NCBI GenBank assembly: GCA_964606695.1
Contig: CAZSHG010000040.1
Location: 1 to 22,317, forward strand
Direction: 5' to 3'
Length of the DNA stretch: 22,317 bases
DNA from: CAZSHG01 sp964606695 [NCBI: uncultured bacterium]
GTDB taxonomy: Bacteria > UBP14 > UBA6098
Shown here: positions 17,340 through 22,317 of the stretch, piece by piece
Position numbering within the stretch: position 1 is the stretch's first letter
Layout: each line of letters starts with the position of its first letter
The notes under the pieces: model-generated
Told to the model about the DNA's origin: nothing
The model's database searches: none
The model's input: the letters and a program-made list of their open reading frames with translations, nothing else
Made by a program: the position numbers and the translations under genes

Positions 17340-18242
17340 CTATTCCGTGTTCCAGATTGCGTCTTTAAGGCTTTTGCCGGGTGGTAGCGCCCATCCCAAT
17401 TTGCGATGAAGGACGCTGTAGAAACTTCTCATATGATAATGGACGAAATGGGCCGAATAATCGGCTTTTTTTACAATTATCTCGCCATAATTTGGCATTT
17501 CCAGGCCGAGTTGCCCGTCCAGAGACACACGAGGACTCCATCGGCTGTCGCATGAATAGACGATCTTCACTGTCTCTTCCGCATCGATTATAACCGGGCG
17601 TATCGAGAGAGTGTATGGGCTTAGCGCGATTATCTGGAAAGCTTCCATGTCCGGAGACATGATCGCCCCGCCCGCGGACATGTTATAGGCGGTGCTTCCC
17701 GTCGGCGTCGAGACAATAAGGCCGTCGGCGGCAATTTGAGCTACGAGCTGACCGGAAACGTAGATTTCGTGATTGACGAAACGCGGACTTTGGCCGCGGT
17801 CGAGAACGAGTTCGTTCAACGCGCATTGTTTTTCGTGTTCACCGGATAATTGGACTTCGAGCATAATACGCGAATCCACCGCGTAGTTACCCTCGATTAT
17901 TTCCGGCGCGGCGACCTCGATTTCGTCGGCATCGAGTTCCGTGAGAAATCCAAGTCGCCCGAGGTTTATCCCGAGTATAGGAATTTCCGCCTTACCCACA
18001 GATCTTGCCGCTGAGAGCATAGTGCCGTCCCCGCCCAAAACGAAGACAATATCGACGGGTGGTAAACTACATCGGTCAAAACCCTCAATACTAAGGAACT
18101 TAGCCGCGGAGGATTCGACGAACCATTTGACGTCGGAAGCATCCAGAATATCCACCAACCGATGGATATGTTCCTCGATGCCTTCCTTCTGGACGTTGCA
18201 TATTATCGCCACGGATTTTATTTCACTGCCCGGTCGTTTCAT
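17340..18242 (-). CDS. nadK: NAD kinase
   Basis: NadK phosphorylates NAD to NADP, the only known de novo route to NADP. The 300 residues include the diagnostic LGGDGTML (69-76) with the catalytic D72, the 'NE' pair N143-E144, and TPTGSTAYNMSAGG (179-192), which binds NAD. The N-terminus has the expected strand 'SVAIICN'. It is the first gene of the six-gene minus-strand operon, behind a full AGGAGG ribosome site and a plausible promoter at 18262-18290. Co-transcription with a phosphohexomutase and surface-protein genes is not a standard arrangement. Confidence 0.95.
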   Translation of the reverse strand: MKRPGSEIKSVAIICNVQKEGIEEHIHRLVDILDASDVKWFVESSAAKFLSIEGFDRCSLPPVDIVFVLGGDGTMLSAARSVGKAEIPILGINLGRLGFLTELDADEIEVAAPEIIEGNYAVDSRIMLEVQLSGEHEKQCALNELVLDRGQSPRFVNHEIYVSGQLVAQIAADGLIVSTPTGSTAYNMSAGGAIMSPDMEAFQIIALSPYTLSIRPVIIDAEETVKIVYSCDSRWSPRVSLDGQLGLEMPNYGEIIVKKADYSAHFVHYHMRSFYSVLHRKLGWALPPGKSLKDAIWNTE

Positions 18243-18247
18243 ACGTG

Positions 18248-18253
18248 CCTCCT
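18248..18253 (-). promoter_or_regulatory. Ribosome binding site of nadK
   Basis: The minus strand reads AGGAGG five bases before the nadK ATG, a perfect anti-16S match that fixes the start. Confidence 0.8.
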
Positions 18254-18261
18254 AAAAGCAA

Positions 18262-18290
18262 AATATAGGCCAACCGTGTTCGTTAGGCAA
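18262..18290 (-). promoter_or_regulatory. Putative sigma-70 promoter of the nadK operon
   Basis: On the minus strand TTGCCT (complement of 18285-18290) and TATATT (complement of 18262-18267) are separated by 17 nt. Transcription would start near 18255, giving a short leader of about 13 nt that just includes the ribosome site. Confidence 0.5.
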
Positions 18291-18329
18291 AGGGAAATTT
18301 GGGTTAACATGCCCACTAATATTATTTCC

Positions 18330-18359
18330 TTGAAACTCCGGGGGCTTTTACCATATTAT
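18330..18359 (+). promoter_or_regulatory. Putative sigma-70 promoter of the secreted protease gene
   Basis: TTGAAA (18330-18335) and TATTAT (18354-18359) are separated by 18 nt. Transcription would start near 18366, about 19 nt before the ATG, leaving room for CTGGAG (18374-18379) as ribosome site. The promoter is divergent from that of nadK. Confidence 0.55.
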
Positions 18360-18384
18360 ATAAAACGCTTCGCCTGGAGTTTTA

Positions 18385-21300
18385 ATGAGATATTTCTATA
18401 CTTTCCTTTTCATCCTCCTTATTACATCTGTATCCCTTGCGCTGGATTTCGGCGGTGCCATCGAACGGTTGATCAAGCGCGACGACGTCGATACTTCGCT
18501 TGTACGAATCGTTGGGTTTCCTCGTGAACTTCCTCAGGGATATATTATCGGAAGCTGGGTAACGCAACGAACAGGCGTGCCTCATATTGTCCCTGTAGAT
18601 TGTTATTTCTTCCTTGTCGATGATTATCCTCTGGCTAACTGGGAACACCCCTGCCGATATTTCTACGTGAGTGAGGAAGGAATTGAGTTCACTCAGGAAA
18701 ATTCACCGCCGGATTTAATAGACGGGATGATTGTTGTAGTCTCGAAAGAAATCGATCGCGACGACGTCGCGAGACGGTCTGTCGAATATGCCGCCCCGCG
18801 GGAACCTGCGGAGTTGGATCACTGCTGGGCGGTGCTTATTTCCGGAGGCGGTTCCCCCGGATCGAATTACCCTCGATACTGGAACGATATTCAGTTTATT
18901 TATCTAACGTTGATGAGCTATGGATATCACGACGATCATATTATCGTCCTCGTATCCGATGGAACGAATCCGGCGAACGACCGTAGCGACGGGTCGAATT
19001 CCGAACCAGACCTTGACGACGACGGAGACGACGATATCGGTTATTCGGCTACGATAGCCAATCTGGAGTTGGTTTTTGGAATGTTAGAGAGCACGCTTAC
19101 ACCTGCGGATCAACTTTTCATCTTCTCGACCGATCACGGCAGTCAGGTTTCTGGATGGACTGCGCAACTCGTTTTGTGGGACGAGAACATAGTTGACAGC
19201 TCTTTCGCCACCCTGCTGGAACCTTTAGAATGCCGGAATATGATAATCACAATGGAACAATGTTATTCTGGTGGATTCATCGACGACCTTGAGGATACGA
19301 ACCGGGTAATAGCTACTGCCTGCAGATGGGATCAGGTATCATACGGCGGAACATACTACGACGAGTTCGTTTTCGACTGGATTTCGGCGGTCAATTGGGC
19401 GGATCCTTACGGCACTCCAGTGGATGCAGATATCGATATGGATATGCGTATCTCCATGGACGAGGCTTTTATTTATGCAGAAGCCAACGACGAGATGTCC
19501 GAGGATCCTCAATATAGCTCGATCCCCGGCGATTTTGGGACTTTCACTTTCATTGACGGTTTCGTGCCGGGGCAACCTTATCCCATATGGGACGGCACGA
19601 CGTTCTCCGAAATTTCGGGCGACGGTGACGACGTTCTCGATTCGGGTGAGTTTATATCGATGTTCCCGCACATTCTCAACGTAGGGGATACGGCATACGG
19701 CGTGGATTTAAGATTGAGGTCTTCCGAGGGCGAAATCACTATAGTAGATTCCATAGTCGATATCGGCACGTTGTTCCCGCTGGATACAACATGGTGGGAT
19801 ACCGATCATTTCGATTTCGAGATTTCGGCGTCGGCTTCCCTGGGCGACAGCTTCCTGGTTACCGTTCATTTCGAAGACGATTCGAGCTATATCGAGGATT
19901 TCGATATATATCTGCATATTCCAGAACCCTCTCTGATTATATCCGATATCACGATAGACGACATAACCGGCGATATGGACGGTTATATCGACCCCGGGGA
20001 GACGGCGGATTTGTATATCACAATAGCAAATACAGGACAGCAGGAGGCTGAATCGGTTACCGGCGAGTTGGTCAGTTTCACACCATCAGCGACTGTGGGC
20101 GGGACATCGAATTACGGTGAAATCTCCGCCGGAGATAATTCCAGCGGAACGCCATTTACTTTGACCCTGTCGGGTTCGGCGGAACCGTATAGTATAATCG
20201 AGCTTGATCTAATCCTCAGCTATTCATCAAGTTACGTCGAAACGCTTTATGTCTCTTTTCAGGCCAGCGGTGCTTATACTTATCCGGCAACAGAAGATCC
20301 CTCACTCTGGGCGACTTCGGGGTGGACAATTACGGAACATCGTTCGTCGGAAAGCGAATCTTCATGGTATTCCGGCAGTAGCTACGATTTCACCTACCCG
20401 AATTCGTCTAACATCGTGCTGGAAACAAATTACCCGGTGGCGATACCCGATCCGGGCGTGCTATTTTATTCGGAATTCAGCGCAATGGAAGAACGATACG
20501 ATTACGTGAACGTCGAATATTCTCCCGACGGAATTAGCTGGTCTGAACTCGCCGTATATTCGGATTACGACCCACCCTGGCGCGGGCGTGTTATCGATCT
20601 TGGAGAGATTTTCGAGAACGCCGCGTATTTCCGTTTCCGTCTGGACTCCGACGGCGGCGTGAACGCGGAAGGCTGGTATCTGGACGAAATTTCTATCGAA
20701 CCGCGCCCGGCAACGAAACTATTTTGTGGTTATGTCATCGAACCGGTTATAATGGATGGAGTGCCCGCTCATTTCAGAATATGCTATTACAATCGTGACG
20801 GTCTGGTGCCCTCTTTGGCGCAGGTTGTCGTAGATGGATCCCCCTACGCGATGACGTCAATTTCCGGTTCATCGCAAACCGGCAGGATGCTCGGCGCGGA
20901 AATCGAATTACTTCCAGGCGAACATAACTTCTACTTCCTGGTCGATGACGTCCACTATCCCGAAGGGGGCGAAATTACCGGCCCGCGAGTTGTTTGTCCG
21001 ACCGATACATTCGATATCGCTTCCAGCGACTACGGATTCACTCATAGCGGCACTGTGGACGACTGGTCGTGGGGGCTCCCCACCAGCGAGCCTTCCAGCG
21101 GAATGCCCTACTCCGGTTTCGTTTGGGCAACGAATCCCGGCGGCGACTATTCCTCGAACTCGGCCTGCCGGCTGGAATCGCCCTACATCGACCTATCGAC
21201 ATACGAACATCCCTACTTGTTAGTCAATCAATGGTATCGGTCGGACGTAGGTTTCTCGCCCCTCCACGGCGCGGGTAACGTCAAAATTTCCAACGGTTCC

Positions 21301-21813
21301 GACGAAATTGTCCTCGCCCCAATGGCCGGTTACGACGGCACGATCTCGTCCCACAACGTCTTCGTGCAGTGGGAACAAGGATTCGGATCGCAGGGCATAG
21401 GCGACCATTGGCATTGCGAGCTATTCGACCTGAACACCTCTTTAGGAGACAATATCAGCGTCCTATTCGACTGGGGCGACAGCGACAGCTATTCGTCCAA
21501 TTTCGGATGGTATCTATCGAATATCTATGTGCTGGATAACGCTCCGTTGAGTATCGGCGAAGAAAAACTCCCCAACAAAATCGATCTTTACGCCTATCCA
21601 AACCCATTCAATTCAACCATGGTAATCGTAGCGCCGAAGGGAGCGAAAATAGAGATATTCGATATTTCGGGTAGATGTGTCAAAGCGGAACTCCTATCGG
21701 ATCTATCGCCGTATATATGGCGCCCCGGAGAACTCCACGGTTCCGGTATCTATCTCGTCCGTGCGACTTCAGAGAATGAATCCCTTATGAAACGGGTCGT
21801 TTATTTGAAGTAA
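18385..21813 (+). CDS. Secreted caspase-fold (C13/legumain-like) cysteine protease with C-terminal type IX-like sorting domain
   Basis: This is a 1142-residue exported protein. Residues 1-19 are a signal peptide (MRYFYTFLFILLITSVSLA). A caspase-like catalytic domain spans about 145-340: strand 'WAVLISGGG', then 'STDHGSQ' with H251 and 'TMEQCYSGGFI' with C293. The 42-residue His-Cys spacing is close to legumain-type C13 peptidases. Acidic 'DLDDDGDDD' (about 209-217) and an EF-hand-like loop (349-360, D-x-D-x-D...E) suggest calcium binding. Next come two modules with 'GDDVLDSGE' and 'GDMDGYIDPGE' (CARDB-like Ig repeats), two jelly-roll, MAM-like regions, and a terminal domain with 'YAYPNPFNSTMVIV' and 'GSGIYLVRATSENES', the FCB sorting-domain pattern. 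It probably acts at or outside the cell surface. Its target is unknown. The start is supported by CTGGAG 5 nt upstream. Confidence 0.85.
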   Translation: MRYFYTFLFILLITSVSLALDFGGAIERLIKRDDVDTSLVRIVGFPRELPQGYIIGSWVTQRTGVPHIVPVDCYFFLVDDYPLANWEHPCRYFYVSEEGIEFTQENSPPDLIDGMIVVVSKEIDRDDVARRSVEYAAPREPAELDHCWAVLISGGGSPGSNYPRYWNDIQFIYLTLMSYGYHDDHIIVLVSDGTNPANDRSDGSNSEPDLDDDGDDDIGYSATIANLELVFGMLESTLTPADQLFIFSTDHGSQVSGWTAQLVLWDENIVDSSFATLLEPLECRNMIITMEQCYSGGFIDDLEDTNRVIATACRWDQVSYGGTYYDEFVFDWISAVNWADPYGTPVDADIDMDMRISMDEAFIYAEANDEMSEDPQYSSIPGDFGTFTFIDGFVPGQPYPIWDGTTFSEISGDGDDVLDSGEFISMFPHILNVGDTAYGVDLRLRSSEGEITIVDSIVDIGTLFPLDTTWWDTDHFDFEISASASLGDSFLVTVHFEDDSSYIEDFDIYLHIPEPSLIISDITIDDITGDMDGYIDPGETADLYITIANTGQQEAESVTGELVSFTPSATVGGTSNYGEISAGDNSSGTPFTLTLSGSAEPYSIIELDLILSYSSSYVETLYVSFQASGAYTYPATEDPSLWATSGWTITEHRSSESESSWYSGSSYDFTYPNSSNIVLETNYPVAIPDPGVLFYSEFSAMEERYDYVNVEYSPDGISWSELAVYSDYDPPWRGRVIDLGEIFENAAYFRFRLDSDGGVNAEGWYLDEISIEPRPATKLFCGYVIEPVIMDGVPAHFRICYYNRDGLVPSLAQVVVDGSPYAMTSISGSSQTGRMLGAEIELLPGEHNFYFLVDDVHYPEGGEITGPRVVCPTDTFDIASSDYGFTHSGTVDDWSWGLPTSEPSSGMPYSGFVWATNPGGDYSSNSACRLESPYIDLSTYEHPYLLVNQWYRSDVGFSPLHGAGNVKISNGSDEIVLAPMAGYDGTISSHNVFVQWEQGFGSQGIGDHWHCELFDLNTSLGDNISVLFDWGDSDSYSSNFGWYLSNIYVLDNAPLSIGEEKLPNKIDLYAYPNPFNSTMVIVAPKGAKIEIFDISGRCVKAELLSDLSPYIWRPGELHGSGIYLVRATSENESLMKRVVYLK

Positions 21814-21815
21814 TA

Positions 21816-21836
21816 CCGTTATTAATATAATAGCGG
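21816..21836 (+). repeat. Short hairpin just after the protease stop codon
   Basis: CCGTTATTA (21816-21824) pairs with TAATAGCGG (21828-21836), giving 9 bp with one G-T wobble and a 3-nt ATA loop. No T-run follows, so it is not a classical terminator by itself. Its 3' arm shares four bases with the left arm of the next, longer hairpin, so the two structures exclude each other. Confidence 0.55.
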
Positions 21837-21908
21837 CTGGCGCGACGTTTGCATCGATCGGAAAAGCTGAAAATAATAGCGTAATGTAGCAAACGGCGTG
21901 ACAGCCGC
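21833..21908 (+). repeat. Tandem long-loop hairpin, copy 1
   Basis: The 20-nt arms 21833-21852 and 21889-21908 are complementary except at three positions (a G opposite A, a G opposite T wobble, and an A opposite G), around a 36-nt AT-rich loop. The right arm is followed by GTTTTT, so this copy could help end transcription of the protease gene, although the loop is long for an intrinsic terminator. It shares GCTGGCGC on the left and GTGACAGC on the right with copy 2. Confidence 0.75.
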
Positions 21909-21914
21909 GTTTTT

Positions 21915-21989
21915 CCGCTGGCGCAGTTCTTGCCTCTTGAAAATTATCGGGAATGTCAGGTGAAATATTAGCAAGAACTGTGACAGCGG
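21915..21989 (+). repeat. Tandem long-loop hairpin, copy 2
   Basis: The 19-nt arms 21915-21933 and 21971-21989 are complementary except for a G opposite A and a G opposite T, at the same relative places as in copy 1, around a 37-nt loop. The outer parts match copy 1, while the inner arm (AGTTCTTGC with GCAAGAACT) differs from copy 1 yet still pairs fully. No T-run follows. Confidence 0.75.
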
Positions 21990-22091
21990 TTGCGCGGGGA
22001 AATCTAATAAATTAAAAACCCGGACGTTTTTCGCGTAATTCGTTTATTCGATTTATTGCGCAACGATTTTTATCCAACCGCCATTTTTTGT
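21990..22091. other. Intergenic DNA between the hairpins and the tRNA promoter
   Basis: No ORF is apparent. Weaker symmetries are present: GCGGTTG (21986-21992) with CAACCGC (22075-22081), and GTTGCGC (21989-21995) with GCGCAAC (22058-22064). The outer pair is followed by CATTTTTTG, which could make this a third, poorer hairpin. CGTTTTTCGCG (22025-22035) is exactly complementary to 22199-22209. Confidence 0.35.
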
Positions 22092-22119
22092 TTGACATAC
22101 GAGTTAATAACGATATATT
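22092..22119 (+). promoter_or_regulatory. Sigma-70 promoter upstream of the tRNA gene
   Basis: A perfect -35 TTGACA (22092-22097) and a -10 TATATT (22114-22119) with a 16-nt spacer. Transcription would begin near 22126, leaving a leader of about 138 nt before the tRNA. Confidence 0.7.
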
Positions 22120-22125
22120 ACCGTG

Positions 22126-22263
22126 GCTCGCGAATAATCCCTGCGGGCGGGCGTCAATACGGAGCCACGCTTCGAGCCTCGGGTGCGAGAATCGCCCTCG
22201 CGAAAAACGGCGACCGAAATAGAAAGTAAACGCGACCTATACGAATAGGACGAGAAAATATTT
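22126..22263 (+). other. Long leader before the tRNA gene
   Basis: This leader is long for a tRNA transcript and has no evident ORF. It is GC-rich in its first half. CGTGGCTC (22122-22129) can pair with GAGCCACG (22162-22169) over a 32-nt loop. ATCGCCC (22191-22197) is exactly complementary to the 5' acceptor strand of the tRNA at 22264-22270. Confidence 0.35.
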
Positions 22264-22317
22264 GGGCGATTAGCTCAGTTGGTTAGAGTACTTGCTTGAC
22301 ATGCAAGAGGTCACTGG
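22264..22317 (+). tRNA. tRNA-Val (GAC), 3' end cut by window
   Basis: The first 54 nt of a tRNA are present: acceptor 5' strand GGGCGAT (22264-22270), TA, D-arm GCTC...GAGT with AGTTGGTTA loop, anticodon stem CTTGC (22291-22295) and GCAAG (22303-22307) around the 7-nt loop TTGACAT with anticodon GAC, a 5-nt variable loop, and the 5' half of the T stem (ACTGG). GAC decodes GUC valine codons. The gene runs past the window edge. It may be the first of a tRNA cluster, but that cannot be seen here. Confidence 0.93.

Noticed and set aside
21833-21989. Integron attC sites
   Set aside because: The size and imperfect palindromes resemble attC, but the outer ends lack the RYYYAAC and GTTRRRY core sequences, no cassette ORF lies between the units, and no integrase gene is present in the window.
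21833-21989. CRISPR array
   Set aside because: Only two units occur, the repeated words are 8 bases long and split into left and right arms, and there are no uniform direct repeats with spacers or cas genes.
22126-22263. An additional tRNA or tRNA-like gene in the leader
   Set aside because: TTCGAGCC near 22171 and ATCGCCC at 22191 look like T-loop and acceptor fragments, but the flanking bases do not form a T stem, and D and anticodon arms are absent.

Overview
The window looks like chromosomal DNA from an uncultured Gram-negative bacterium of the FCB (Fibrobacteres-Chlorobi-Bacteroidetes) type or a related candidate phylum. The clues are two secreted proteins that end in type IX secretion-like C-terminal domains with a 'YPNP' motif, a PorV/UPF0164-like outer-membrane protein, and a heptose-isomerase gene that implies lipopolysaccharide. 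A DUF362 protein with two ferredoxin-type clusters hints at an anaerobic lifestyle. This placement is inference; no rRNA gene is present. Coding density is high and the genes are mostly housekeeping.

Layout. (1) 1-1833, plus strand: the 3' part of a DUF1385 membrane protein overlapping prfA (release factor 1). (2) 1834-3453, minus strand: pyrG (CTP synthase), whose stop codon directly abuts that of prfA. (3) 3749-6647, plus strand: an uncharacterised P-loop kinase-like protein, an adenosine-specific-kinase family protein and a TMTC-like polytopic membrane protein, closed by an intrinsic terminator at 6660-6680. (4) 6721-9537, plus strand: a large DinG-type helicase with an N-terminal DEDDh exonuclease domain and four cysteines fitting an iron-sulfur cluster; its promoter may give a leaderless message. 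(5) 9711-12427, plus strand: folD (behind a near-consensus sigma-70 promoter), an unrecognised basic HTH-like protein, and a DUF362/ferredoxin protein.

(6) 18242 down to 12440, minus strand: a tightly packed six-gene operon, NAD kinase - phosphomannomutase/phosphoglucomutase - Asp-box propeller protein with a sorting domain - PorV-like protein - gmhA - VOC protein. The first five genes are separated by 1-7 nt and the last gap is 18 nt. It puts sugar-phosphate and heptose supply next to cell-surface proteins, as expected if surface cargo and LPS production are linked. (7) 18385-21813, plus strand, divergent from the operon: a 1142-residue secreted caspase-fold (C13-like) protease with a C-terminal sorting domain.

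(8) 21814-22317: a 450-nt gene-free stretch, then the first 54 nt of a tRNA-Val(GAC). The stretch holds two tandem hairpins of nearly the same size (about 75 nt, period about 81 nt). Their outer bases are conserved, including the same G-A mismatch, while the inner stems differ but still pair. This is the most unusual signal in the window and I cannot assign it to a known family. A sigma-70-like promoter and a long, potentially structured leader lie between it and the tRNA.
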